Of a stretch of 64,000 bases of DNA, positions 6,962 through 16,631 are shown piece after piece. The DNA lies in assembly GCF_026015295.1 (NCBI RefSeq), contig NZ_JAPDUW010000001.1:1550001-1614000 (forward strand), written 5' to 3'. Each line of letters opens with the position of its first letter. Within the stretch, counting starts at the first letter, position 1. Origin of the DNA: Segatella copri (GTDB lineage: Bacteria; Bacteroidota; Bacteroidia; Bacteroidales; Bacteroidaceae). The translations under genes and the position numbers were made by a program. Below the pieces are notes generated by a model. That model had not been told where the DNA came from and made no database searches. It was given only the letters and a program-made list of their open reading frames with translations.

Positions 6962-9514
6962 CTACATCTTTTCATCTCCGTACATTTCCGTCCACCAGGA
7001 AGCATCATCCTGCAACCACTTAGCAAACCAGGCAAAGATGGTGTTCTGCCATTTCAGTCGCTTCTCGTAGTCGATGATGTGATGATCCTGACCATCTACC
7101 AGAACCATCGCCGTAGGACGGCCAAGGAGTTTCAGCGCTGTATAGAGCTGGATACTCTCGCCCACAGGCACATTATTATCTGCCGTGCCGTGAACAAACA
7201 GCAGCGGAGTATGAATCTTGTCGGCATTATAGAGCGGACTCTGATCTACAAAGAGATGCTTGTTGGTCCAAGGATATTCGTTCGCCATAGAAACTTCGCT
7301 GTAGCTGTAGCCCCAATAGCCCTCACCCCAATAGCTGGTGTGGTCGCTGATGCCTGCATGCGAGATGGCAGCAGCAAAGAGGTCGGTCTTGGTCTGAAGA
7401 TACTGAGTCATGAATCCGCCGTAGCTTGCGCCGATGCAGCCAATCTTCTTGCGGTTTACGAAAGCATGCTCATCGCAGAAAGCCTGGGTGCTGGAGATGA
7501 TGTCTTCAGCCACTCCCTCGCCTGCCGTATCTACATGGCGGGCAGAGAATTTCTGACCGAATCCGGTGGCTCCACTAGGATTCACAACCAGCACTACATA
7601 GCCCATCGCTGCATAAACATGATGAGGATAACGGCTCTGGAACATGCGGCTCGTAGGACTGCAACCGCCATAATAATTCACTATCATCGGATACTTCTTG
7701 GCAGCATCAAAATGAGGTGGCAGATAGTAACGGCAGCAAAGGGTGTCGCCACGAGAGTTCACGAAATTCCAAGCCTTGCATTCGCCCAGTTCAACATTCT
7801 TCAGTTCGCGCGCACTCAAATCGTCAACCAATTGCGATTTCAGCGCCTTCGTATTCATCTTATAGAGTCGGTCAGCATTGGATGCACTCTGACCGGAGAA
7901 AGCCATTTCTGCTGCAGAAGATGCAAGCGAGAAACTCTTGATGTACTCTTCAGGAGTCTTGAGAAGCGTAAACTTGCCCGATTTCGGATTGAGCTGGAAG
8001 AGATGCACGCAGTCTTTATCTTCAGCTGTAAAATAGATGTTTCCATCTGCCTTACTCCAATCCACACTCTGCACGTTCGGATTGAAATCCTTGGTCAGCG
8101 GACGAACCTTCTTATCCGACAAGGTCATCAGATAGAGCTGGGTGTCGATCATGCTAGGTGTCTGTCCTTCTTCCACATTCTTTCCAATGCCGTTGAAAGC
8201 TTCTGGCGAAGCACTGACGAGAATGCTCTTGCCATCAGGTGAGAACTGGGCGCTGTTCAGAAATTCGCCCTTTTCTATCAGGGTTTCTACCTTTGGCGTT
8301 GTGGCTGAAGATGCATTCATACTGCCCAAATCCAGGCGGTAGAATGATGTCAGGGTTGTAGGACGCTTGGTAAGTCGCTCCTCTCCCTTGCCTATGAGCA
8401 GATAACGCGAATCGGCAGAAATATCCATCAGATAGATGTTGTGGTAACCGAAGGTAAGCGGCTGGAGAATGCCCGATGCAAGATCATATTTGGCGAGATT
8501 GCTGCGCTCGCGCCAACCAGGCTGTCTGTCTTCCGGTTCTTTTACATCATAAACTTGCGGATCCTTTTTTCTGCCTTCAGTAGTGAGCGTATAGATGAGC
8601 GTTTTTTCATCGGGTGTAAACTGGAACCAGCCTTCTGGAAGATGGCTTGCCAGCACTTCGCGCTCCATCGTCAGCGGATTGATGGTGATGAGCTGCAATG
8701 TGCCATCCTGCTTTTCTTCTCCGGCAATACTGCTGTCGCTCGCCTTCTGGGTGAAATACAGTTTATTGCTTGCAGGCATCCATTTTACGCTCTCCTCAAA
8801 TGTAGCCATCACTCTGTTAGTCTGAGCGTTGCGCAATTCACTAATGCTATGGTTATTACCTTTTCTATCTACCCAGGTTTTCCGAACTACGATAAATTTT
8901 CCATTTGGTGAGATAGAAACACTCGGATAGTTGGGCGCACAAATCACATCATAGATGTTATAGGCGCGCTTGGCTGCCGCATCGCCTACAGAAAGCGGAG
9001 CGCCGTTGGCTGCGGTTACGGTCAACTTGATAGATTTCTTATCAGAAGATGCATTCTTCCGGGTAAGATATTTGATGACAACCGTATGCTGCGAAGGAGT
9101 CAGGATGGTTTCAGCCTTATCGCCGTTCACCGCTACCTGTTCGCCGTCTACAAACAGGCGGTATTGCTCCAATCCTTCTACCGCGATGGTTGCTTTGGTG
9201 CGCTGGGTGTTAGAAACGCAGAAAGAAGCCAGATGGAGCGCATCCTGCTGCTTGTCGGCAAGGAGTTGGGCTGCACTCACCTCCTTGCCCTTATTTAATA
9301 AGGTGAAAGACAATGGCGAATCGAGCAGCTGCTTAAGGTCGAACGCTTCGCCCTTGATGTTCACACTGTCAGCCATCCAAGGCTGTGCTACGGCATAGGG
9401 GCCTGCATATTTCAGCGTTTTCACCTCTATGGTTTCGGCACTGGCAGAGATTGAAGCCATCAGGGCAGCTGCCAGCAGTCCACTTTTTGTTGTTTTCAGA
9501 ATCAGTTTATTCAT
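6962..9514 (-). CDS. S9 family prolyl oligopeptidase-like peptidase, secreted
   Basis: 850 aa with an N-terminal signal peptide (cleavage near ASA about residue 26). Residues roughly 180-590 look like a beta-propeller. The C-terminal alpha/beta-hydrolase carries the serine nucleophile motif GASYGGF, the Asp segment HGTADNNVP and the His segment DGQDHHIID, so the triad is present. S9 enzymes of this type remove dipeptides or acyl-amino acids in the periplasm. The first 170 residues precede the propeller and are beta-rich, making the protein longer than the 695-aa S9 enzyme at 58307. A TAATTTCG element near 9539-9546 (minus) may be its promoter. Confidence 0.88.
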   Translation of the reverse strand: MNKLILKTTKSGLLAAALMASISASAETIEVKTLKYAGPYAVAQPWMADSVNIKGEAFDLKQLLDSPLSFTLLNKGKEVSAAQLLADKQQDALHLASFCVSNTQRTKATIAVEGLEQYRLFVDGEQVAVNGDKAETILTPSQHTVVIKYLTRKNASSDKKSIKLTVTAANGAPLSVGDAAAKRAYNIYDVICAPNYPSVSISPNGKFIVVRKTWVDRKGNNHSISELRNAQTNRVMATFEESVKWMPASNKLYFTQKASDSSIAGEEKQDGTLQLITINPLTMEREVLASHLPEGWFQFTPDEKTLIYTLTTEGRKKDPQVYDVKEPEDRQPGWRERSNLAKYDLASGILQPLTFGYHNIYLMDISADSRYLLIGKGEERLTKRPTTLTSFYRLDLGSMNASSATTPKVETLIEKGEFLNSAQFSPDGKSILVSASPEAFNGIGKNVEEGQTPSMIDTQLYLMTLSDKKVRPLTKDFNPNVQSVDWSKADGNIYFTAEDKDCVHLFQLNPKSGKFTLLKTPEEYIKSFSLASSAAEMAFSGQSASNADRLYKMNTKALKSQLVDDLSARELKNVELGECKAWNFVNSRGDTLCCRYYLPPHFDAAKKYPMIVNYYGGCSPTSRMFQSRYPHHVYAAMGYVVLVVNPSGATGFGQKFSARHVDTAGEGVAEDIISSTQAFCDEHAFVNRKKIGCIGASYGGFMTQYLQTKTDLFAAAISHAGISDHTSYWGEGYWGYSYSEVSMANEYPWTNKHLFVDQSPLYNADKIHTPLLFVHGTADNNVPVGESIQLYTALKLLGRPTAMVLVDGQDHHIIDYEKRLKWQNTIFAWFAKWLQDDASWWTEMYGDEKM

Positions 9515-9619
9515 AAATATCCTTATTTTGATTTTGGTGCGAAATTACAAATAAAAATCGAGATAAACGAATGTTTGTATTACAAATTGCTCTTTTTACT
9601 GCATTTTTGCCATACAAAT

Positions 9620-9721
9620 GTTATCTTTAAGTTAATCGGATGAGCCAGTAGGTTATTGTTGGGTTAACCCCCTCTCCAACGAGTTGCAATGCATAAAAAG
9701 CATTCGCAACTCGTTTTTTTT
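9620..9721 (+). ncRNA. Candidate small RNA or attenuator before the metY-type gene
   Basis: Between divergent genes there is a complete rho-independent terminator on the plus strand: arms 9678-9692 and 9700-9714 (ACGAGTTGC pairing with GCAACTCGT) followed by seven to eight Ts. No plus-strand ORF precedes it, and the next gene has its own promoter at 9755-9762, downstream. A short transcript of about 100 nt ending here is the simplest reading. The upstream start is uncertain; TATCTTTA near 9622 and CATTTTTG near 9602 are candidate -7 boxes. The palindrome GGGTTAACCC lies at 9661-9670. Confidence 0.4.
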
Positions 9722-9754
9722 ATGCGATTTATTGTCTATTTGATTTCTTTTTTG

Positions 9755-9762
9755 TACTTTTG
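9755..9762 (+). promoter_or_regulatory. Promoter of the metY-type gene
   Basis: TACTTTTG matches TAnnTTTG, with a TTG about 20 bp upstream. It lies 28 bp before the ATG at 9791 and downstream of the terminator hairpin, so it can drive the gene independently of any leader RNA. Confidence 0.55.
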
Positions 9763-9790
9763 CACGCAAAATATCACATAAAATAACAGA

Positions 9791-10978
9791 ATGATGAAGA
9801 AACAGACTCAAGCTATTCATTTGGAATATGAGCGCCGCGATGCATACGACTCGCTGAGCGTGCCAGTATATAACACCCTTGCCTACGAATTCGACAATGC
9901 TGCCGTCATGGCTGAAGCATTCACCGACAAGATCAAGGCTCCAGATTATTCGCGCGTAGAGAACCCTACGGTGACCAACCTGGAGCGCCGTGTGGCAGCC
10001 CTTACCGATGCTGCTCATGCCACCGCCTTCAACTCAGGAATGGCGGCCATCAGCAACACCCTCATGGCGCTGGCAGCACAAGGCAAAAATATTGTTACAT
10101 CCAAGCATCTCTTCGGCAATACTTATGCCCTGCTCGTAGCCACTCTGCGCCGTTTTGGTGTAAAGGTGCGTTTGCGCGATTTAACCAATATCGAAGCCGT
10201 ACGCGAAGCCATTGATGATGACACCTGCTGCGTCTTCCTCGAAATCCTGACCAACCCACAGCTGGAGGTTGCCGATCTGAAAGCCATTTCTGAAGTGGCA
10301 CATGAAAAAAATGTACCTTTGGTGGTGGATTCTACCGTGATTCCTTTCACACAATTCTCGGCTAAGAGTCTGGGAGTAGATATTGAGGTAGTTTCCAGCT
10401 CTAAATATGTAAGCGGCGGTGCTACTTCGCTCGGCGGTCTGGTTATCGACTACGGTACTCCTTACAACGGCGATTTCGCCAAGCGTCTTTATGGAGAAAT
10501 GCTCTTCAATTTCGGTGCCTATATGACCCCACAGGTGGCTTATATGCAAACCATCGGACTTGAAACGCTCGATGCTCGCTATCGTGTGCAGAGCAGCAAT
10601 GCCTTGGAACTTGCCAAGAAGCTGCGCTCTCTGCCTCAGATAAAATATGTAAACTATGTTGGTCTGGAGGATAATCCTTATCACGAGTTGGCGCAGCGCC
10701 AGTTTGGAAAAACTGCGGGAGCCATGATCTGCATCGACCTGGAGAGCAAGGAAGCCTGCTTCAGTTTTCTGAACAATCTGAAGCTCATCCATCGCGCCAC
10801 CAACCTCTTCGACAACCGTTCGCTCGCCATTCATCCGGCAAGCACCATCTTCGGAGCTTTCTCTGATAACATGCGCAAGTCGATGGACGTGAAAGACACC
10901 ACAATCCGATTGAGCATCGGCTTGGAAGATGTGGATGATCTCTTCGAAGACATCAAGCAGGCGGTTAATAGTTTATAA
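9791..10978 (+). CDS. Cys/Met metabolism PLP enzyme (O-acetylhomoserine sulfhydrylase / cystathionine gamma-synthase type)
   Basis: 395 aa. It shows the Cys/Met-metabolism PLP fold: YSRVENPTVTNLERRVAAL, the SGMAAI phosphate-binding turn, the Asp of VVDST, and the Schiff-base lysine at residue 205 in SSSKYVSGG. These enzymes make homocysteine or cystathionine from acyl-homoserine. The 395-aa length is nearer cystathionine gamma-synthase; O-acetylhomoserine sulfhydrylases are usually about 425 aa. The exact reaction is therefore open. The next gene is a MalY/PatB C-S lyase, 74 bp downstream, so the pair could form a transsulfuration route to homocysteine. Confidence 0.82.
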   Translation: MMKKQTQAIHLEYERRDAYDSLSVPVYNTLAYEFDNAAVMAEAFTDKIKAPDYSRVENPTVTNLERRVAALTDAAHATAFNSGMAAISNTLMALAAQGKNIVTSKHLFGNTYALLVATLRRFGVKVRLRDLTNIEAVREAIDDDTCCVFLEILTNPQLEVADLKAISEVAHEKNVPLVVDSTVIPFTQFSAKSLGVDIEVVSSSKYVSGGATSLGGLVIDYGTPYNGDFAKRLYGEMLFNFGAYMTPQVAYMQTIGLETLDARYRVQSSNALELAKKLRSLPQIKYVNYVGLEDNPYHELAQRQFGKTAGAMICIDLESKEACFSFLNNLKLIHRATNLFDNRSLAIHPASTIFGAFSDNMRKSMDVKDTTIRLSIGLEDVDDLFEDIKQAVNSL

Positions 10979-11052
10979 TTGATAGTTTATAGTTAATAGG
11001 GCTGAGTAAAAAGGGCTAATCATAAAGTTCAATGTTCAAAGTTCAAAGTAAA
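10979..11052 (+). repeat. 74-bp intercistronic heptamer repeat, copy 2
   Basis: It fills exactly the gap between the TAA at 10976-10978 and the ATG at 11053. In transcribed sense it matches copy 1 (3480-3553): TAGTTTA/TAGTTAA heptamers, the shared core AAAAAGGGCTAATCATAAAG, then AAGTTCA heptamers. The number of heptamers differs on each side, yet the total length is the same. Confidence 0.8.
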
Positions 11053-12225
11053 ATGTACAATTTCGATAAAGTCATAGACCGTTCGGGCAGCGACGACCTG
11101 AAGCATGGCGCCCTGTTGCCTCGTTGGGGACGAGATGATCTGCTGCCACTTTGGGTAGCTGATATGGATTTCGAGACCCCATCTTTCATTACAGATGCCC
11201 TCAAGGCACGTCTGGAACACTCTCTTTTCGGTTACACGATGGAGCCGGAAGATTACCGTCCTAGCATCATCGACTGGGTTCGCGACCACCACCAGTGGGA
11301 TGTGAAGCGAGAGTGGATAAGATTCATTCCTGGTATTGTTAAAGGCATCGGACTCGTGGTGAATGTCTTCACCCAGCCTGACGAAAAAGTCATCATCCAG
11401 CCTCCCGTTTATCACCCATTCCGCCTCACCCCAGAGGGTAATGGCAGAGAGGTGGTCTTCAATCCGCTGAAGATGAGGGAAGACGGATATTACGAGATGG
11501 ATTTCGAAAACCTCGAGAAGGTTTGCGATGAGAAATGCAAGATTCTCATTCTCTGCAATCCCCATAATCCGGGCGGTATTACCTGGAGCAAGGAAACCCT
11601 GCAGCAGCTTGCCGACTTCTGCTATGAGCACCATCTGCTCGTTATCAGCGATGAGATTCACGCGGATATGGCGCTCTTCGGCCACAAGCACATCCCGTTT
11701 GCTTCGGTTTCAGACAAGGCACGCAACATCAGCATCACCTTCCAGGCTCCTTCCAAGACCTTCAATATAGCTGGAATTGTGAGCAGCTACGCCATTATTC
11801 CAAACGAAGATATTCGGAATAGATTTTACAAATGGTTAAGCGCTAACGAGTTGGATGAGCCAACCCTCTTTGCTCCTATCGCCACTATCGCAGCCTTCCG
11901 CAAGGGAGAAGAATGGCGCAAGGCGATGCTTGCCTATATTGAGGACAATATCCGGTTTGTAGAAGATTACTGCCGTGAACATATTCCGGGCATTCGCCCT
12001 TTGCGTCCACAGGCTTCCTTCCTCGTATGGCTCAACTGCCGTGATCTGCATCTTTCTCACGATGCACTTCTCGACCTATTCATCGACAAGGCGCATCTGG
12101 CATTGAATGATGGAGAGATGTTCGGTCCTGGCGGAGAAGGATTCATGCGATTGAATGTAGCTGCACCAAGAAGTGTTATCAAACAGGCTTTGCAGCAGCT
12201 GGAAGAGGCTGTGAGCCAACTCTAG
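11053..12225 (+). CDS. MalY/PatB family PLP-dependent C-S lyase
   Basis: 390 aa from the ATG at 11053. The in-frame ATG at 11032 lies inside the heptamer repeat and would add MFKVQSK, which is not protein-like. Fold type I aminotransferase signatures are present: WVADMDF near residue 36, NPHNPGG near 169, the cofactor Asp of ISDEIH, and Lys235 in APSKTFNIAG. MalY/PatB enzymes cleave cystathionine or cysteine to release homocysteine or sulfide, with pyruvate and ammonia. Pairing with the upstream Cys/Met enzyme supports a cystathionine beta-lyase role, by inference. A terminator follows at 12238. Confidence 0.85.
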   Translation: MYNFDKVIDRSGSDDLKHGALLPRWGRDDLLPLWVADMDFETPSFITDALKARLEHSLFGYTMEPEDYRPSIIDWVRDHHQWDVKREWIRFIPGIVKGIGLVVNVFTQPDEKVIIQPPVYHPFRLTPEGNGREVVFNPLKMREDGYYEMDFENLEKVCDEKCKILILCNPHNPGGITWSKETLQQLADFCYEHHLLVISDEIHADMALFGHKHIPFASVSDKARNISITFQAPSKTFNIAGIVSSYAIIPNEDIRNRFYKWLSANELDEPTLFAPIATIAAFRKGEEWRKAMLAYIEDNIRFVEDYCREHIPGIRPLRPQASFLVWLNCRDLHLSHDALLDLFIDKAHLALNDGEMFGPGGEGFMRLNVAAPRSVIKQALQQLEEAVSQL

Positions 12226-12237
12226 ATAATTTAAAAA

Positions 12238-12274
12238 AATAGCCGTAACTACTGCAAATATAGTTACGGCTATT
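12238..12274 (+). terminator. Terminator between convergent genes
   Basis: Perfect 14-bp arms (AATAGCCGTAACTA and its complement) with a 9-nt loop, flanked by A and T runs. It can serve the lyase gene and the helicase gene facing it. Confidence 0.85.
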
Positions 12275-12299
12275 ATTATAATATGGTGGAAGAAATGCT

Positions 12300-14495
12300 T
12301 TATTCCCCCTCCATCAAATCATGAACCAGTTTGATTTCGTAATAATCAATACCAGCTCCCAGAGCTTCCTTTATTTCGCTAAAATGCTCCAATTCAGGAT
12401 GAGCCTTCATGAAATCACGGATTTTCTTTTCATGGGCACTTGAAATCAGCGCCCGCAGTCCAATCTTTCCTTCTTTCACATAAGGAGTAAGATGACCAAT
12501 AATGGTACCTTTGGTATAACCCCGCTTAGCAGCAATCTGATCTACCGTCATTCCCTGCATATAGAAATCATAACTTACCTCCTTCGAAGCGACTTTCGGC
12601 ACCTTCGGCACCTTCGGTTCATTCGGTTTTTTCTGTCTCCTTGACTTTCTGCCCGAACCGCTATCTGATGAGGCATCTGCATCCAACAGCAAGAACTGCG
12701 CCTTCTTTTTCAGATAATCTGTTACCGTGAATTCTGCACTACATTCATACTTCAAAAGCCGTTCTTTTAATTTTACATCCTCTGAGAAAACAGAGAAGCG
12801 GTCTTCAAACTTTTTCCTAGCCACCTTGTTGTCTGTATCAAGATTCGACTTTCTGATTAAATCACTCAGAATGCCGATTTTGTCAAGAAAATACATAGCT
12901 CCCTTATGAATACGATCTTGCAGCTCAGCCTGTCTTACATAAGGATTTCGGGCAAGCATACCCGTATACTGCACACGGAATTTATCCGATACGGCTATCA
13001 GACTCTTCAGCACCACCTGCAGCTTCTGATACTCGCTTACCACGCGCGGATATTTACCATTAAAGAACTCTACCAGGCAGCGCATCAGATGCTCATAGCT
13101 GGCTCTGATGGAATAAAAATCGAAGAGTTCGCTGATGCAATAAATGATGTATTGCAACTCCAGGCTGCTGATTTGCTCCTGACTAGGCGCAGCAAGCTGG
13201 CTGGTGAATGCATCCACCGTCTGACTGCTGATAATGGCTCCGCGAGAAAGCGGTTGACTGAGCACCATTCCCTCCAAAGTCTTGCAGCGGCTCAGTGCCA
13301 CATAGGTCTGACCATGGGTAAAAGAATGAGAAGCATCGATGATGGCATGTTCGAAAGTAAGTCCCTGACTCTTGTGGATAGTTATCGCCCACGCCAGACG
13401 CAGAGGATACTGCATGAATTTTCCTTCCACCGTCTCCTCTATCTCCTTGGTTTTCTCGTTCAGCGTATATTTCGCATTGGTCCACTCCATTTTCTCCAGG
13501 TCAAACTCCTCGCCCGAATCCTTACTGCGAACGGTAATCTTGCTGCCGTCTTCATCGGTCCTAACCCCTATCACCTCGCCTATCATACCATTATAAAAAC
13601 GGTGCTGCGGGTCGTTCTTGATGAACATCACCTGTGCTCCCGGCTTCAATGTGAGCTTGAAATCGGCCGGATAAGATGTTTCAGGGAAATCGCCCTCTAT
13701 ATCTGCTGTAAAAGAAAATGACTGCGCAGGCAAGGCAGCAAGCTGCTGTTCGTTGATATACTGGGCAGGTGCATTATGGGTGGTAAGCCTGATATAATTG
13801 CCCTCCTTAGGTGGTACAAAATTTGGAATATAGCGCTGATTCAGAGCCTGCAGCGTAGCTTCAGAAGCCTTGTTCTCCCTAATCTGGTTGAGCAGCGAGA
13901 TAAACTGTTCATCCTGCTGCCTGTACACCTTTTTAAGTTCGATGGTGAGATAACCCACCTGCTTCAGAGCGTTGCTGCTGAAGAAGAAAGGAGTATCATA
14001 ATGCTGCCCCAGCAGATGCTCTTCCTGTGGCGTAACCACGGGTGCCAGCTGCTGCAAATCGCCTATCATCAGGAGTTGCACACCACCGAAAGGCAAATCG
14101 TGGCGCTTGCGATACTGGCGAAGCACAGAATCTACAGCATCGAGCAGATCGCTGCGCACCATACTGATTTCGTCGATAACGAGCAGGTCGATGCTGCGGA
14201 TGATATTGCGCTTGAGCTTGCTGAACTGATAGCGTTTCTGTTCGCCGCTGCCAAAGGTCGTGCCCGGCACGTATGGCGAGAAGGGAAGCTGGAAGAACGA
14301 ATGGATGGTCATTCCTCCGGCGTTGATGGCTGCAATGCCCGTAGGAGCAAGCACAATCATTCGTTTGGGCGACAGTTCTTTCAATCGCTTGAGGAAGGTC
14401 GTCTTACCTGTGCCCGCCTTTCCGGTAAGGAAGAGGTTGGCATTTGTCTTTTCTATGATATTCCATGCCAGGATGGATTCTTCGTTCATTTCCAT
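12300..14495 (-). CDS. Pif1-like helicase with C-terminal helix-turn-helix domain
   Basis: 731 aa. Residues 1-430 carry superfamily 1B helicase motifs: Walker A GKAGTGKT (25-32), Walker B LLVIDEISMV, motif III GDLQQLAPV, then AWAITIHKSQGLTFEHAIID and GQTYVALSRCKTLEGM. The C-terminal part is helical, followed by a basic linker (RKSRRQKKPNEPKVPKVPK) and a helix-turn-helix segment (MTVDQIAAKRGYTKGTIIGHL) like the HTH_40 domain of RecQ/Pif1 proteins in Bacteroidota. Pif1-type enzymes unwind DNA 5' to 3' and resolve G-quadruplexes or stalled forks. It probably stands alone or with the nitroreductase upstream (58 bp). Confidence 0.88.
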   Translation of the reverse strand: MEMNEESILAWNIIEKTNANLFLTGKAGTGKTTFLKRLKELSPKRMIVLAPTGIAAINAGGMTIHSFFQLPFSPYVPGTTFGSGEQKRYQFSKLKRNIIRSIDLLVIDEISMVRSDLLDAVDSVLRQYRKRHDLPFGGVQLLMIGDLQQLAPVVTPQEEHLLGQHYDTPFFFSSNALKQVGYLTIELKKVYRQQDEQFISLLNQIRENKASEATLQALNQRYIPNFVPPKEGNYIRLTTHNAPAQYINEQQLAALPAQSFSFTADIEGDFPETSYPADFKLTLKPGAQVMFIKNDPQHRFYNGMIGEVIGVRTDEDGSKITVRSKDSGEEFDLEKMEWTNAKYTLNEKTKEIEETVEGKFMQYPLRLAWAITIHKSQGLTFEHAIIDASHSFTHGQTYVALSRCKTLEGMVLSQPLSRGAIISSQTVDAFTSQLAAPSQEQISSLELQYIIYCISELFDFYSIRASYEHLMRCLVEFFNGKYPRVVSEYQKLQVVLKSLIAVSDKFRVQYTGMLARNPYVRQAELQDRIHKGAMYFLDKIGILSDLIRKSNLDTDNKVARKKFEDRFSVFSEDVKLKERLLKYECSAEFTVTDYLKKKAQFLLLDADASSDSGSGRKSRRQKKPNEPKVPKVPKVASKEVSYDFYMQGMTVDQIAAKRGYTKGTIIGHLTPYVKEGKIGLRALISSAHEKKIRDFMKAHPELEHFSEIKEALGAGIDYYEIKLVHDLMEGE

Positions 14496-14552
14496 ACAGC
14501 TTCGTTTTATACCAGTTTTTATACCAGAACTAGATTTCTTCTTATATCAGAA

Positions 14553-15074
14553 CTAGATTTCTTCCGTAATTTCGCTCATCTCCTTACGCTTCTTCTCAGC
14601 GCGTGGACAGTCTTCAGCAATATGACCTACAGGGATAATTACCACCGTCTCATAGCCCTCGCGAGCAAAGAACTGCTGCATCTTCGCCGTATCGTAATTG
14701 CAGACCCAGCAGGTGCCCAGTCCCTTTTCGGTGGCAGCCAGACAGAGATGCTCTGCCGCTATCGCCACATCAATATCGCCATGCGGTTTCTCATCATATC
14801 TGCGCACCCAGTTCTCATTCACGTTTTTCATACCTATAATATATATAGGAGCCGTCTTGAACCATTCGCGGTCGTAGCAATCCTGCAGTTTCTTCTTCGC
14901 CTCTTCTGAGCGCACGATGAGCCAGCGCCAAGGCTGCCTGTTCACTGCCGATGGTGCCAGGCGCACACACTCCATGATATAGTCCAAATCCTCCTGGCTC
15001 ACCGCCTCCGGAGTAAACTTGCGAGCCGAAAAACGCTCCTGGCTCAATGCCAACATGTTATTCTTATCATTCAT
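14553..15074 (-). CDS. Nitroreductase family FMN-dependent oxidoreductase
   Basis: 173 aa, the size of small nitroreductases. The N-terminal SQERFSARKFTPEAVS and VRLAPSAVNRQPWRW provide the FMN phosphate-binding pattern, and AAEHLCLAATEKGLGTCW is the dimer-interface motif. The family reduces nitro compounds, quinones or flavins with NAD(P)H in the cytoplasm. The natural substrate cannot be named. It is divergent from umuC across a 171-bp gap. Confidence 0.85.
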   Translation of the reverse strand: MNDKNNMLALSQERFSARKFTPEAVSQEDLDYIMECVRLAPSAVNRQPWRWLIVRSEEAKKKLQDCYDREWFKTAPIYIIGMKNVNENWVRRYDEKPHGDIDVAIAAEHLCLAATEKGLGTCWVCNYDTAKMQQFFAREGYETVVIIPVGHIAEDCPRAEKKRKEMSEITEEI

Positions 15075-15187
15075 ATCGTTCAGTTTTATAATGTTTCAAT
15101 ACTAGCTTATGACCACAAAGGTAAGAATAAATCACGAAACGACAAAAAAACTTGAATGAAAAACTATCGTTTTCGGATTATTTTTTG

Positions 15188-15195
15188 TATTTTTG
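15188..15195 (+). promoter_or_regulatory. Promoter of umuC-umuD
   Basis: TATTTTTG about 50 bp before the umuC ATG. No palindromic LexA-type box was recognisable by eye in the upstream gap. Confidence 0.5.
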
Positions 15196-15245
15196 CACAT
15201 CATACCAGGATTTCTGGTGAGAACAAGAGGTGTTAATGATAAGAT

Positions 15246-16631
15246 ATGATAGGACTGGCAGACTGCAACAACTTCTACTGTTCGTGCGAGCGAGTGTTTC
15301 GCCCCGACCTGACAGGAAAGCCCGTGGTTGTATTGAGCAACAACGACGGGTGCGTCATCGCACGCTCTGAAGAAGCCAAGGCATTGGGCTATAAGATGGG
15401 AGACCCGTTCTATCAGGTGAAGGAAAAACTGGAGGCTGAAGGAGTGGCTATCTTCTCCAGCAACTATACGCTCTACGGTTCGCTCTCCAACCGCGTGATG
15501 TCGATGCTATCCCGTTATTCCCCACGCATCGACCAATACTCTATTGATGAGAGTTTCTTCGAGGCAGACGAATCAATGGCGAAAGTTTTCTTTCGGGAGC
15601 ATGCGGAAGACCATCCTACTTTGTTCAATAAAATGACAATAGACGAGCTATCAGAAAAGCCCGATAGCCTGCTCCATCGCTATGGCTCCAAAATATCGGC
15701 AGATGTACTTCGGGCTGTTGGAATCCCGATATCCGTAGGCATTGCAGAAACGAAGACATTGGCGAAAATCGGCTCTAAATTCGCCAAGAAATACAAGGGT
15801 TTCCAAGGCTGCTGCCTCATCGACACGGATGAACGGAGACACAAGGCGCTGTCTCTCTTCCCCGTAGAAGATGTATGGGGAATAGGCAGGCAGATAGCCA
15901 GAAAGCTCGATTACATGGGCATCAGGACCGCCGCTCAGTTTGCCGACAAGAAAGAAAGTTGGGTCCGCAGCCATTTCAATATCACCACCCTAAGAACATG
16001 GAAAGAACTGAATGGCGAAAGCTGCATCAGCATCGAGGAATTGCCGCAGAAGAAGAGCATCTGCACCAGTAGGAGTTTTGCCAACGAGGGCATTACCGAC
16101 AAAAATGTGATAGAAGAAGCCGTGGCTAATTTCGCTGTACGTTGTACAGAAAAATTAAGGAGACAAGGTAGCGTATGTCAGGGCATCACGGTGTTCGCAT
16201 GGACTTCCCGTTTTAACGAGCATGTGCCTGAATACACCATCCACGATTCCCTTACCCTGCCCATCGCCACCAATGCGCAGGAAGAAATAGTAGGTGCTGC
16301 CCTCAGCATTCTCCGTGCCAAATACCCGAAACCGATGGCAGACAGCAGGCCCGATCACCCCGACATGTCGTTTCACTTCAAGAAAGCTGGCGTTATCCTG
16401 TGGCAAATCTCACCCGACCATCCTCGCCAGCAAGACCTCTTCGACCCCATCGACCGAAGCAAGCAAAAAAAGCTGATGGAGGCTATCGACGCCATCAACC
16501 GGAAGAATAGTTATGGCACCATACGCCAGGCCATACAAGGCACAGACTGCCGATTCGACCTGAAACGCGAGTACATGTCGAAGCAGTTTACCACGAACAT
16601 CCATGATATTCTGAAAGTAAAAACAAAATGA
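15246..16631 (+). CDS. umuC: Y-family DNA polymerase, UmuC (Pol V catalytic subunit)
   Basis: 461 aa. The palm begins [16 protein letters not shown], with metal-binding Asp in LADCNNF and in YSIDES (SIDE motif). [24 protein letters not shown] and VWGIGR are standard UmuC landmarks, and the C-terminal little finger ends YTTRLDEI-like ([12 protein letters not shown]). Translesion synthesis as the catalytic part of DNA polymerase V is the family role. About 30 extra residues ([19 protein letters not shown] and flanks) lie just after SIDE, where UmuC normally continues directly. Start chosen at MIGLADCNN. It overlaps umuD by 4 bp. Confidence 0.92.
   Translation: MIGLADCNNFYCSCERVFRPDLTGKPVVVLSNNDGCVIARSEEAKALGYKMGDPFYQVKEKLEAEGVAIFSSNYTLYGSLSNRVMSMLSRYSPRIDQYSIDESFFEADESMAKVFFREHAEDHPTLFNKMTIDELSEKPDSLLHRYGSKISADVLRAVGIPISVGIAETKTLAKIGSKFAKKYKGFQGCCLIDTDERRHKALSLFPVEDVWGIGRQIARKLDYMGIRTAAQFADKKESWVRSHFNITTLRTWKELNGESCISIEELPQKKSICTSRSFANEGITDKNVIEEAVANFAVRCTEKLRRQGSVCQGITVFAWTSRFNEHVPEYTIHDSLTLPIATNAQEEIVGAALSILRAKYPKPMADSRPDHPDMSFHFKKAGVILWQISPDHPRQQDLFDPIDRSKQKKLMEAIDAINRKNSYGTIRQAIQGTDCRFDLKREYMSKQFTTNIHDILKVKTK

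Noticed and set aside
7079..8242. Plus-strand frame of 387 codons
   Set aside because: Antisense to the 850-aa S9 peptidase; no recognisable protein features.
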